Origin: Leptidea sinapis
Taxonomy: Eukaryota; Arthropoda; Insecta; Lepidoptera; Pieridae
Assembly: GCF_905404315.1 (NCBI RefSeq)
Contig: NC_066269.1
Coordinates: 2,976,001 to 3,040,000, forward strand
Direction: 5' to 3'
Length of the DNA stretch: 64,000 bases
In this document: positions 1-12,300 of the stretch, piece after piece
Numbering within the stretch: position 1 is the stretch's first letter
How the letters are laid out: each line of letters starts with the position of its first letter
Made by a program: the position numbers and the translations under genes
The notes under the pieces: model-generated
The model's database searches: none
Seen by the model: the letters and a program-made list of their open reading frames with translations, nothing else
What the model was told of the DNA's origin: nothing

Positions 1-112
1 AAAGATGGACTCTATATTTCAAATTAAAGTATTTTTAATCAAAGTAGGTTGGAAAATCACTTATTGGACGCCAAAACTACCACGCATTCGAAAAATGCCT
101 CAGCGACTCAGT
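1..112 (-). repeat. LINE 3'-tail repeat, family B (truncated by window edge)
   Basis: A diverged copy of a tail that recurs at 3560-3845, 31372-31560, 32275-32635, 39595-39960, 53822-53980 and 63806-64000. In sense orientation it ends in a run like 'aataaaaatatttgaattt', preceded by 'ttgactttcaataagtga'. Here the reverse complement is seen. The longer copies carry a remnant protein end preceding the tail, so this is likely the 3' end of a LINE. Confidence 0.6.
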
Positions 113-126
113 ACAATGCAGTGCTT

Positions 127-2780
127 TTTTTTTATGGAATAGGAGGACAAACGAGCGTACGGGTCACCTGGTGTTAAGTGATCACCGCCACCCACATTCT
201 CTTGCAACACCAGAGGAATCACAAGAGCGTTGCCGCCCTTTAAGGAAGGTGTACGCGCTTTTTTTGAAGGTACCCATGTCGTATCGTCCCGGAAACACCG
301 CACAAGGAAGCTCATTCCACAGCTTTGTAGTACGAGGGAGAAAGCTTCTTGAAAACCGCACTGTGGAGGACCGCCACACATCCAGATGGTGGGGATGATA
401 TCCTAACTTGTGGCGTGACGTGCGAAGGTGAAATTCGGCGGCAGGAATCAGGTTAAACAGCTCTTCGGAACACTCCCCGTGATAAATGCGGTAGAAGACA
501 CACAATGAAGCGACGTCTCTACGCAACGCCAAGTGATTCAGCCGTTCACAGAGCACTGAGTCCCCGACAATTCGAGGTGCTCTACGTTGCACGCGGTCAA
601 ATGGATCGAGCAGATACTGGGGTGCGCCAGACCAGAGATGACAGCAATACTCCATGTGTGGCCGGACCTGCGCTTTGTAGAGCGCTAGAATGTGGGCCGG
701 CTTGAAGTATTGCCGTGCTCTATTGATGACGCCCAGCTTCTTCGAAGCCAATTTGGCTTTGCCCTCCAGATGGCCACGGAATTGGCAATCGCTCGAGATT
801 TCGAGACCCAGTATTCCGATACTAGGCGAGGCTTTAAGGGAAGTGTTATCGAAGAGCGGTGATACGACAAATGGGGTTTTTTTAGTGGTAAACGCGCAGA
901 CTTGAGTCTTCTGGGGGTTAAATTGGACAAGGTTCAATTTACCCCATTCCGCGACCTTCTCCAGAGAGGACTCGATAGAAGACACAAGTTTCTCCCGGCA
1001 CTGGTCGACGATTTCCCGAGAGAGACCTGCATGGCCCGTGTATACGGCATCACCAGTGCTGTCGTCCGCATAGCAATGTATGTTGGAGGTGTCCAACATA
1101 TCATTGATATGCAGAAGAAACAGCGTAGGAGATAGCACACAGCCTTGGGGCACTCCAGCATTCATGGGCTTCGGGTTCGAGCAATATCCGTCGACAACGA
1201 TCTGTATGCTACGCCCAGTGAGAAAGCTGGAGGTCCACTTGCACAAGCTCTCAGGAAGCCCAAATCATGGAAGTTTTGAGAGGAGCGCCTTGTGCCATAC
1301 ACGATCAAAGGCCTTCGCTATATCCAGGCTAACTGCCAGGCCTTCCCCTTGCTTTCAATAGCCGTCGCCCATCTATGTGTTAGGTAAACCAGAAGATCAC
1401 CTGCCGAGCGTCCATGGCGAAAGCCGTACTGTCGGTCGTTGATCAACTGGTGACCCTCTAGGTATACTAAAAGCTGGCGGCTAATTATGCTCTCCATGAT
1501 TTTAGAGAGCAGGGAGGTGATAGCAATAGGCCTGTAGTTCGCCGGATCCGAACTGTCTCCTTTTTTTGGATCGGATGGACAAGGGCTGACTTCCATGAGT
1601 CAGGGACTACGCCTTTGGAATAAGAGTGAAGGAATAAACGCGTTAGCACTGGCGACAACTCAGGGGCACACGTTATTAGCACGATTGGAGAAATGCCATC
1701 GGGCCCGCTCGACTTCCTGACGTCCAACGAAAACAGAGCTCGCCTAACAGTTTTCTGTCTGAACTACAACTTCAGGCATAGAGCTCTGACACCGCGGGAT
1801 GGTCGGCGGTGTTTTTCAGTTGTCGTCAAGAGTCGAGTTGGAGGCGAAAAGAGCGCACAGGAGCTCGGCTTTCTCTTTTGCCGTATGGGCCAGGGTGTCA
1901 TTACTCATGTGCAACGGCGGCATGGACGGCTGGTTGAAGTTACCAAGAGCAGCTTTCGACAACGACCAGAACTTGCGTGTTCCGGTCTGGTAACTGGAAA
2001 GCTGCTCGCCGATTTTGACGACGTGCTTAGACTTCGCACGGGCGATTTGCCGCTTAAAAAATCTGGAGGCACAGTTATATTTCCTCTTAAGAACTTTGCA
2101 GTTCTGATCCTTTGTGCCCAGCGCCGCTACCCAAGTTCGACACCCCTTTTTTTTGCAGTCAGATGCTACTTTAACTGACGCATCGAACCAGGGCTGTCAT
2201 CTGCCACCGATCGGTAATACAGAGCTTGGTATAAAAATATCCATTTCCTGCAGTATCACATCGGCTACTGCAACGGCGCAGGCACTAGGATCATCCGAAG
2301 GGAAACAAACCTTGCCCCAAGGGTAGGATGCAAAAAAGGAACACATCCTATCCCAATCTGCTGACTCGTAGTGCCAAATGGCTGACTTGTAGTGCAAAGC
2401 TGGTGGTCTGCGACGTTGGCGTCGGATAGGCACTACACTCATGACCAGGCAATGGTCGGACGTTCCGAGAGGGGCGTTGACAAAGACCTGGTAACCATCG
2501 GGATGTGTAGTCAGCAGAAGATCTAATAACGACGGCATGTGGCTATCCACATCCGGGAGCCGCGTTGGCGACTCAACCAATTGGGACAGACCATACGCCA
2601 ATGCAAAATTATGCACAGATCGCCCTGCGTAGTCCGTGATCCAAGCCATTCGGCATTGTGCCCGTTGAAATCACCCAAGACTACGATTTCAGCGGAGGGG
2701 ATCTGTGCAAGCACGTCGTCAATTGCCGCTTGAACGCAGCCCATGAGATGATCGGTTTCTGCGTTACCATTATGGTACAC
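127..2780 (-). mobile_element. CR1/Jockey-type LINE, 5'-truncated and decayed
   Basis: A non-LTR retrotransposon copy whose coding remnants run from about 2780 down to 182. The 5' part (2650-2780) keeps the endonuclease stretch with VLGDFNGHNAEW, and 2200-2640 continues the endonuclease with LGTSDHCL. The reverse transcriptase occupies 1720 to 182, with GVPQGCVLSPTLFLLHIND and the catalytic YADD in HCYADDST. The frame changes several times (near 1250, 1320, 1500 and 1690-2200) and stops occur, so it is a dead copy. The 3' end is marked by a T-run on the plus strand at 127-135, which is the element's poly(A). The same 3' end recurs at 13085-13360 and 58425-58680, with shorter scraps elsewhere. 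Clade assignment (CR1 or Jockey group) is from motif memory. Confidence 0.85.
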
Positions 2781-2782
2781 TA

Positions 2783-3090
2783 TAGTGCTGCTCAGGATTC
2801 TGTAAAAGCCAAAAATTCTGTGCGGCACTACAATTGCGCTCGTCACTTTGAGACGTAAGATGTTAAGTCTCGTTGGCCCAGTAATTTCACTAGCTAAGGC
2901 GCCCTTCATACCTAAACACAATAATGCTTACATATTACTTGTCACCGCAGAAAAAGGTGCCGTTGTGGTACCCATTATTTAGCCGGCATCCCGTGCAAAA
3001 AGCCTCCCACTGGTAAATGTCCTTAGTCGCCTCTTACAACAACGTTCGGCCTCGGACTTACCTTTTCTTTTTATGCCCCGGGGAACCACA
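2783..3090 (-). repeat. 300-bp interspersed repeat, family A (split by CR1 insertion)
   Basis: Reverse complement of a repeat running from 'ccagtgggaggctcc' through 'gtgaaattactgggcaaa' to 'gagcggcactgcattgtaat' and an A-rich tail. It stops at about 2785, exactly where CR1 sequence begins. On the other side of the CR1, 'acaatgcagtgct' at 113-126 looks like the adjoining repeat bases or a target duplication. Here the sequence beyond 'cctcccactgg' continues for some 80 bp, suggesting the repeat is the 3' part of a longer LINE rather than a tRNA-derived SINE. Confidence 0.7.
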
Positions 3091-3176
3091 GTGCAAATTC
3101 TGGGCACTTGCAGGCATTCGATTTAGGAAAACTAGTCATAGTTTTTAAAAAAGAACAATTTAATCTGTATTTTCAG

Positions 3177-4561
3177 CAACGGAATTCCGATTGATCCTTG
3201 GTCGTGCTGGCGGAGAAAGCCCTCTCGTTTCTTGTTCTCCGCGAACATCAGCTCGTGCCAGGCCAATTGTACTTCGAGCACCATCTATAGACTTGAAAGC
3301 TGTTTGGCAAAGCTTGCTTCAGAGGCAAATGTAAGTACCTATTTGTAAAGTTACGAGGACTACACAATTTACAAAACAATGACTTGATTATGGGGACATA
3401 GTGGATTATATACTGCTATATTATGACGATATATGCTCTATTTATAGCAAGTCATATTATCTAACTGACGCTACAGCCACCATTTAAAGAAATGCAAAGT
3501 TGTATAACTCTATATTTGCAGCATAGTTCGTTATCTTAGGCCAACAAAACCACAACTTATTCATTCAAATTCAAATATTTTTATTATGATAGGATTTAAA
3601 ATCACTTATTGATTGACATGCTATCTATCGACTATATGCCTCAGACCTGAGAAGCGAAGAAAGAGCTCAAGAAAATCATAGGGTTTCTTTTTCTTTCATA
3701 AAAATATGGTTACAATGTAATATCGTACAATAAATGTATTATTTATAAGCATAAGTGAGTTCGCTCCATTCCCGATCTGTGGTATTATTAAGAAAGTCAT
3801 TTATGTTATAGTAGTTATAGTAACCTTTACCGCACAAACGTTTTTTAACAATTCTTTTGAATTTCGTAATAAATTTGTTTCGAACATTTTATGAATTAGT
3901 TTCAGTTTCGTTCAAATTTCATAATTCTTTCAGATACAGAGCTCACACGATGTCCGGCACTCCGTTGGGCTCACCTCTCGATTCACCAGATCCGCAGCTG
4001 ACTTTCAGCCTTGCCACCCTCGACTCCCAGCAACGACAGGTATCAGCATCTAGCATTCAACGACATTCAAGCCTCGCATTACTTCCCGCAAGCTCATACC
4101 GTTCTCATTTAAACATGCTAGTTGAAGAACGACAAGAAAAAGAGGCCCGAGTTAGCTTTGATGTCCGATCTTGTTCAAACTCCCCTCAACCAGTACCTGC
4201 TCGAGGTCCACTCAGTGCTCTTTGGAGAACAGCTCCCACGCCAGAAACTCCATCAGCAAATTTATCACCTGCAGACTCCCAAACATTTTCTTCCCATTTC
4301 GTGTCGTCTTCTAGCATAGAAAAAAATGGGGAACATACATCACCTAGTGCCCAGTTGACCCCTGATGGAGGAGAAGAATATGTCAGACATTCACCTTGCA
4401 GGTGGGAATCTTTTGAAGCTGACTTAGCTTTTGCTGATTTGGATATTGACCCTTCTTATAAACATGCTGTTGAGGAGTGCATATTTTTGCCAGACAATCC
4501 CATGTTGCCGCAAGTTTCCTTTCATGAGAGGCCCACACCTCCTACCTATCTTGAGCTTTGA
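3177..4561 (+). CDS. C-terminal two exons of a possible Dbl-family RhoGEF (PH-domain tail)
   Basis: Exon 3177-3330 (acceptor tattttcag, donor gtaagt, ending in phase 2) and terminal exon 3934-4561 (acceptor ctttcag, stop TGA at 4559-4561) join in frame to give about 260 residues; the upstream exons lie outside the window. The first exon ends in IVLRAPSIDLKAVWQSLLQ, which has the form of the last strand and C-terminal helix, with its conserved Trp, of a PH domain such as those following RhoGEF domains. The second exon is Ser/Pro-rich, with GTPLGSPLDSPD, and ends in a PTPPTYLEL tail with no recognised domain. The frame is open and the phases agree, so the exon model is secure; the RhoGEF reading is a guess based on one helix. 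An ATG in frame at 3857 is intronic and not used. Confidence 0.7.
3560..3845 (-). repeat. LINE 3'-tail repeat, family B
   Basis: A nearly full copy of family B lying in the intron between 3330 and 3934. It begins 'ttcaaattcaaatattttta' on the plus strand and runs through 'gcctcagacctgagaag' to 'cctttaccgcacaaacg'. It is older than the copies at 32275 and 63806, as shown by extra mismatches. Confidence 0.75.
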
Positions 4562-6243
4562 TATGCGGAATCGGATCCTGAAACGGAATATTGCTTTTCC
4601 CGGATCCGTGGCAAGAAAAAATTTAGGGAATAGAATTCGAGAAGGCCAAATTGTAATTAGCTGTATTAATGTCAAACCGTTGAAATTTGTTAAGATTGTC
4701 TTATGAGTATTAGCAAAAGCAACGTTTGTTACATTGTTGATTGCTTCTTAAGAAGGTAAACATAAGGTTGTGGTAACAAGTTTAAAGTTTGGAACAGTAT
4801 TTTGGAAAAAAGGTATTTTTAAACCAACACTATTTTCGTCACCAAATATTTAAAATCGGTTTATAGAGAGTATTAAATCTTGGCACTAATTATTAAAAGT
4901 AAAAGAAATAAATTCATAATTTTTATATTGATAGCAAGCAAAATTATTTCTGCATCTAGTCTTTTGTATTTTATATGTGACAGGGTTATTATAAAAATAT
5001 TAACAATTTGAATTACAATTTACAAACGAATGTAAAAAAGTTTTATGCCAGTTTTTAATATAGAGACCAGAACATAATATTCATAAATATGAATTAAAAT
5101 AAATGAATGTTAAAAACTTCAATGTTCTTTAATCATAGTTAAAAAATTAACGAAGGGCTTCAGTGTCAAAAATGTAACTATAGGGTACCAAGTGTTAGTA
5201 TAAAATATTTGTATATTTCGAGTGTTTACTATAGTGTAATGCCATCATTGCTTCATAAGTCTTCCGTCCTATCCCTTAGTGTGTTTTTTTCATCCTTTTT
5301 TACGTCTATAGATGATAATTCTCCACCGTCTGCATTTAGTACTTCCATCCCACGTGAAACTGTTCCCTACATACACTTTTGATACGTATTTTGATGTAAA
5401 TAGTCGAAATTAAACCGAGCCTTACAAGTTGTACAGGTCATGTGGATATTTGACGATTTAATTTTAGATATCCGTTTATTATAGTCCATTTACAATCTTT
5501 ATTTATTAACTTATATTGTTATACTATTATTTTTGACATTATTTACCAGTTCTTCAATAATACGTGTTACAATGAGAAATGGTAGTTTATTTATATTTTT
5601 CTAATAAATCTAATTGCACTTATAATATAACGGTACATATATAATTTGTTGAATTATAAAATCCGCGTCTCTTTAAGCACTAGTATCGTAAAATGTTCAC
5701 ATAACCTATTTTTGGGAGATTTGTATGTGTGTATGACTTAATTTTCTACATGTAAATTTCGTAATAAATCTCAGTAAGTTATAGTTGTCTTTGGCTGTGT
5801 GTTAATTATAATTTCAATATAAAATATTAAGATTCCTAAAGGTTTATTTATTTAGAAAGTATTTTTCTCAGGTTTTGTGAACTAATTGTACTGTTATACG
5901 ATTTTGATGTTTGTGTTTAGATTCAACGGTATAGTCCTAAAATGTTCAATTAATAAAGCAAATTTCTCAATGGTGAAATATTTGTTTATTTTGGACCCTT
6001 TGGTTTTAAGAATATCTACCATTTATCTTTGTAACACAATGAAATTATCGTTATGGTATCAATGATATTGTACATATTTGTATTTTTAAATAAAATAAGT
6101 AATGCTGGTAAGTAATGCTCTGCAATTGTGTTTAGTATGTGAATTATGCAATATCCACATCAATTTAATAAAATAAACAAAAATTTTGAAATTGATTTAA
6201 GTTCTGGTAGAAATAATAATAAAATCTTCAATATTAAAAATAG
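4562..6243 (+). other. 3' UTR and AT-rich spacer or intron
   Basis: No convincing exon is seen. The first AATAAA after the stop at 4561 is at 4907-4912, and several more follow, for example near 5098 and 5950, so a long 3' UTR with alternative polyadenylation is plausible. An in-frame ATG at 6146 runs into the exon at 6244 but encodes only Asn/Lys-rich sequence from AT-rich DNA, so it is not taken as a start. Confidence 0.4.
4907..4912 (+). promoter_or_regulatory. candidate poly(A) signal AATAAA
   Basis: First canonical hexamer, about 350 nt downstream of the stop codon at 4561, with T-rich sequence following. It is a candidate only, because further hexamers lie downstream. Confidence 0.35.
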
Positions 6244-6352
6244 ACGCGTCGAAGCTCAGCAGAAACTCAAACAGGTGGCGGAGGAGGAAGCGCAAATGAA
6301 GCACGCAGCTCTAGAAGCAAAGGATCCACACTACACTTACAGAGATGGATGA
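6244..6352 (+). CDS. Unspliced alternative form of the first exon, ending in a stop
   Basis: If the 68-nt GT-AG interval 6275-6342 is kept, the frame continues as KLKQVAEEEAQMKHAALEAK and then DPHYTYRDG, meeting TGA at 6350-6352. If it is removed (cag|gtggcg ... acttacag|agatgg), the frame passes in phase into RWMTQLSEAEELDAPESDME. The retained part looks like real protein (Glu/Ala helix), so this may be regulated intron retention. Alternatively a single-base deletion near 6346 broke an originally continuous frame, and the 68-nt interval is not an intron. The sequence alone does not decide. Confidence 0.45.
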
Positions 6353-9300
6353 CACAACTCTCAGAGGCTGAAGAATTAGATGCACCAGAATCTGATATGG
6401 AGGTATATAAACATACATCAAATTTAATGTCTTAAAATTAGTCATGAAAATTAATCTTTGTAATGATTAGTATTCAATTATATATTGCTTTATTGATAGA
6501 TGTGGAGTGTTGAAGAACTTCGAAAACGGTCAAGAGAACTAAATTTATTGGAAGTAGCAGAAATTATTGAAAATAACGATCACAAAAATTCAACTCCGGT
6601 TGAAAAGAAAGAAAATGAGCATAGCCCTTCTAAAAGTAGTAACTCCGGAAGTCAAGTAAGTGTACATCAAAATAAACAAACATACTAAATTAATTGACTT
6701 ATTTTACTTACTTCCATGATTTTATTACAGATAACTGTCCGAACAAGCCCAGTAGTGGTAGACACAATACCGGTATGTAGGCAGTGTCATAAAAAATGTT
6801 TATCTAAACCAAATAGTCCTCTAAACTCACAACAAGATCATAACTTAACGGCAGCTTTAAAACCCGTTTCACCACAGAACTCAATCTCAAATAAAAGTTC
6901 TAAGAGTACGTGCAGTACTAGTAATGAAAAACGCAAACATACTCATTTCCAATGTCATTTAGAAAGAAAAGGAGCCATACGTATCCGCCCCGAGGATTGC
7001 CCTAAAGCTGCTTTAAAGGTTATAGACTCGATTGAACAAAGCCAACGAATGCTTAAATCTAAATCTTATGAATTAAAAACCGATTCACCTGTTTTGACAA
7101 GAAGTACATCAGATAGTAATACAAAGAGCCAAATGGAGCTTCGAAAAGAAAATTCGATAACATCACCCGGTTCAACAACAAGCAGCAGAAATAGTCCCTT
7201 ATCAACTAGTCATACAACATGTAGTTCGATGGTTTTTAATTCAAGTTCTAATGACTTGAGAATGTCAAGTTCAAATATGTTTAATCCTGTGCAATGTGTT
7301 ATAGCGCAAGAGAAATATATTAACGAAGTTAAATGTGTAGAAAACGTTACATTATCACGAAAAAGCTCAAATCATTCATCATCAGCTTCTGTTGAAAAAG
7401 AGGAACTAACGAGACAAAAGGCTGAAACTGTGCTTAATAAAGTTTTAGGGATTAATATAGTAGCTAGACGAGAGAATGTTGGAACACGATTACGTACATC
7501 ATCAGTATTTTTGGATGACGACTCCATACTTGAGGATGATAATGATTTTAAAATAGAACGAGGCTTACGACGATCGCCGCGCATGGGTATTGCTGCGGTG
7601 AGTAAAATGAATGGAGATGTTACAAGGAAGTCTGAAGGAACTGATGATTTAAATGATGTACTGTCAGATGAAGATACAGAGTTAGGACCGCTTATGTTGA
7701 TGGGATTGTCTGCAATCAATCCTGCGGCCCATTTAATGAGAGTAGAACCATTTAGTCGTACTTCTATCACAAATACAAGTGAAGTTAATCCAAGACCTAA
7801 TTGTTTCGGTTCGGTTCAAAATGAATCACTAATACCAAATATCGCTGTTGTACCTCCAACACCAGATTATAATACTACAAATAAGACTGTACGTTTTTAT
7901 ATTTTCACTGAAGATGTTACACTTTAAATAAATGCAAGTTTATATCATCATTATCACATTTTCCAGGATGACCTTTTAGATGACTCCCCTGATTCCCCTG
8001 ATGTTCCAGATGATCTACCTTATATATCATTAAAAAGGTATATCTGTATAAACCATAGCTGGATGTATAAAAATCAAAATCTGAGACATTCATCTGTATT
8101 TCAGATATGGCACTATGTCAAGCCTCGAAAGGATGCCATCTGACGAAACTGATGATGGTAATATAAGACTGACTCAAGAACCTGAATGTTCCAAAACTTA
8201 TGCAACAGGTACTTAAAAATATTATTTACTTTATGATATGTTTGTGATTTTATGTTATTAGGCTATACTTATCTGATTTTGAAATTTAGCTGCCACTTCT
8301 ACCGGAGGAATAATGGGATGGACAGCTCGAGCTGGATCTTTTGTTGTGGAAAAAATGAATATATTTAGCCACACAGAGAATGTGCCAAACACATCAATTG
8401 TGCATAAGCAGCCATCGTTTTTGGAGAGGTGAGAAAAGTGGTTGTTCCACTATAATGTCCTGAATATGTTGAAATGATTGTAAGATAATATATTTTTTTT
8501 TACTTATTAGGAGCATACCATCACAAAGGAGAAAGATACGCTGAGTACGTGACCATGATATCATGTTTTCATTGTTAAATCTCAATGTTTCTGTTTTAGC
8601 TCATTTTGTTCTTATACTATCTTATAAATTAGTTTCTAGCTATTAGAGTTTCTACGCTAATTGAAAACAAAAGGCAATAGTTTAAATGGATAACATTCCA
8701 ATTTTTCATAGTTTTAGATTTTGTGAAGTAATAGGAATCTAATAACAAAATTGCTAGAAATGATTTTTGTATTACGTATGTAGATGTTATAAAATACTGC
8801 TATTCGACTTAACTGTCGTTACTTAGATGTTTTGTTGTTTTTAAGAATTGTGTTATAAAATATAGTTTATCTCTATAGAGATAGTAATGTGTGAAATATT
8901 TAATAGTTAATAGAATAGAATTCTTTTTATTAACATACTTATTAGGGTGTTTTTGCTAGTACAGGATTTATCGTACCTAACAATTATAAATGCTATTTTT
9001 TCACTTATAAGTTATAATATAACATTATGATTTGGAATAGATGTCTTGGAGTAAGTGAATGGAAGTCAACACTTGGAACGGATGAAGGGACTGTGGAAAC
9101 TGGTGAGGGAAGTGGCGCTAGTGGTGAAGATGCTTGGGGGACTCCATCATCGGGGGATCTTTCAGATAATTTACCTGATTCTGACCATGGAACCTTATCG
9201 GTAAGCTTTTATAGTATAAATTTTGAAGCTTCAGTCACCACATCATAAATTATCAATATTGTACTGATAACACATTACAAGCACTTTTCTCATAAATTAT

Positions 9301-12300
9301 TGAAGTCAATTTCAAAATTCTACCTGGCCAATATGTATTGAATTAGTCATATAATATTACAATCACGTATCGTACAAAGCTGTGCTTACAAAAACGAATT
9401 GTTACAGTCACCTACAAAGTCATCATCATCATATGCTGGTGATGATGATACTGAGCTAATGATGGATGAACTCCTGATGGCACCAACGATTACAGGACCA
9501 ACAACTTTAAGACCACTACTACCAAGGTAAGTTGAAAAAGAAATAACAACAATCCTTCACATTTATTACTTCCGCTGTATTAAGTATTTTTTTAACTTTA
9601 GGGATGTCTTCAGAAGACGCCTAGAACCTTTAATGGAAGAAGAATTTTCAGACAGTGGAAGTGAAGACAATAAGGCTACCCCAACAAATTCTGACGACCA
9701 GGTGAATTTTAGTATATTATACAACAAAATCTCAATAAAATTGTTAACTGATAATGTTTTCATAATTTCGTCACAGGTTTATTGCTATTTTCTCATTGAT
9801 ATCCCATTGTGGTATTTTCATGTTAGAGACAGTTAAAATAATCGTTTAAACATTGTTACAATGCTTAATGTTAACGGGAAGCCATCTCCATAGTTTTTTT
9901 GGACTACATAGCATGTGAACGTATCCAAGAATGAGAGCTTGCTGCATGATATGAAAGTAATAGTCAATGTTCAAATTTTGTTATAATCCAGAATATTGTT
10001 CAGTACTCATGTAAAATAGATGTTCGGTGGGGTTATTGGCAAATATATATAGAAAGTAGATAGGTAATGTCTCACATTGTGACTGGTCCGCTGGTGCGGC
10101 GCTTGGCGCAGGACAGCGAGTGTGGGCTGGATGCTGACGATTGTTGCGACGTGTCGCACCCACCGCCCTCTGCTTCAGAACTGGGTAAGAGAACTGTTTG
10201 TCTTTTATTTAGATGATATTCTAGTTTTTGCTTTAAGAGGAAATATTACATGTTTCGTTGCTCATACTTTTATGATCAACTTTGTACAGTTATTACTAAC
10301 ATTCATTTTAAATTAGGCTTAAACTCATATCCTGTTAAAGCAAAATAATGACTGCAATGATAGTATTTTATATAAAGACGCATGTACCTATCTATAGAAA
10401 AATTTTTGAATTTTCGCCCCGCATGCGAATGTAACCCTAATTTCTTGTTTGAAAAAGTACTATCGTCTTAATAGCATTATTAGCTAGGAATAGATCCAAT
10501 AACAAAATTTTTAAATTCTTAACTTATACTTACTAAAATATTTATATATAAATTTTGCATATTATATTTCAATAAAATTGTGAAGTAAACTCAGCTTTGA
10601 ATAAACTTTGAGCCTATTATTTTCAGAATTTGATTTTTCTTATGTTCAATTGCTTACCTTGTTGAGGATTTTTAGAAGCAGGGGACGGTGTGTGCGGCAC
10701 GGGGCACGCGGTGGCTGGTGTGCAGCGTGGCGCCGCGTGCGAACTGAGTCCAGACCGGACTCCTACCAACGAAGTGCCTTCGATACCCTTACAATCTGGT
10801 AAGCAACAGAAGCCCTATTACGAAAGTCGAAATACAAAGTTTCGGTTCGGATCCGAAGATCGAAAGGAAGTTCGTGATTAAACATTTTGTCTTTCGTTTA
10901 CCTTATTCCCGAATTCACTTATGTCTATGGTTCCGAAACGATATCCGTGCGCACGATTCGGATCCGAAGTACTTTCGTAATAGGATTTAATTTTGAGTTC
11001 TTCGTTCTTTCGTTTCGGACCGAAACTTCGGTTGTCGATTTTGGTAATAGACCTCCAGAATCCATTCTCTTGGTTGACAAAAAATTATATCAATGCTTAT
11101 ATATTTATCTGTATACGCTTCTAAGCCCTTGTTCCAATTGCTACAAATGCTAACAGCAAAAATTCGTATTTTACTAAAGAGATTTTTTTATACAGCACTT
11201 TTTACTAATTTTATTCCACCAACGACCGTAAAAATATAATTTATTGAATTAGGCGTTACTTTGCGGAAATCCATAATTATACAATTGATTTAAGTTTTCT
11301 TTAGTGTTAATTCCGCCAATATTTGTTCTTAAAACAATTCGGCACGTGTTTCGCCTCTACACGAAGCATCCTCAGGACGTGTTGTCTCGCCAAAATCTGG
11401 CACGAGACTCTCATGCCAGATTTTCTCGTGCCAGATTTTGGCGAGACAACACGTCCTGAGGATGCCTCCTATAGAGGCGAAACACGTGTCAAATTGTTTA
11501 AGTCCCGTGCTAGATTTGGTGAGACAATAAGTCCTGACCTCAGTTTTAATATCAAAGTATTTTTCAAAAGCTCTTCTTGTTATTGTTGTACTATTATTAA
11601 GGAAAATATTATCATTGTATATTGTATTGTGTGAATACACCTGAGTAGGACACACATGGCACCTACGAAGTGTTTCGAAGTTTTGTCTTTTTGTTTTTTA
11701 TCAAAAATGATTTCGATTATGCGATCTAGTTTGTTTATAAATAGTAACTGGTTGGTATTGTTTACCGTCAAAATATTAAATAGCCAAACAAAAACACAAA
11801 TGAGGATGACGCTAGTAATGGATATGCATAATGATATGAAGCATAAAATGAATTTTATTATGTTTTAATTTCAAATTATGATTATTTAGGTTATGAAATG
11901 GTCATTTAAAATTTGCAAACGCCAATTGAGAATTATTATTAGAAAGATTAAATCAATTTTACAGAGACAATTATTGGAGAAATCAATTTACTAACGGCGC
12001 CATCCCAGTTAATTTTTGTATGTGTTATGTATGATTACAAAAACATCCATCTCTTCTCAAAAAAATCTGATATGCATAGCTTTAAAACCAGAAATAGAAC
12101 TAAGATGGCCATTCTAAATCTAAATTACTTAATTAATTACACGAAGTTGGTGATTCGTTTAAGTATTTTCAACCTGCCTAATTAAAACCCCATAAAAAAA
12201 ATTGCCTTATGAAAAAGAGCAACTACAAAGTCGAGGATTGTTTGAGTGATAATAATATTTGGATAGGCTATAATTGATTATTTACTAATCTACGTTTTAT

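Noticed and set aside
182..398. Open frames on the plus strand across the CR1 element
   Set aside because: They lie opposite or out of phase with the recognisable reverse transcriptase, and recur in every copy of the repeat (for example 58408-58716), so they are shadows.
6146..6243. ATG at 6146 as the start of the second gene
   Set aside because: The added residues are Asn/Lys-rich from AT-rich DNA, and a plausible acceptor precedes 6244. Not excluded, but weaker than an upstream exon.
9981..10316. Open frames around the exon at 10112-10184
   Set aside because: The opposite-strand and longer same-strand frames ignore the splice sites. Only the 73-nt exon fits phases on both sides.
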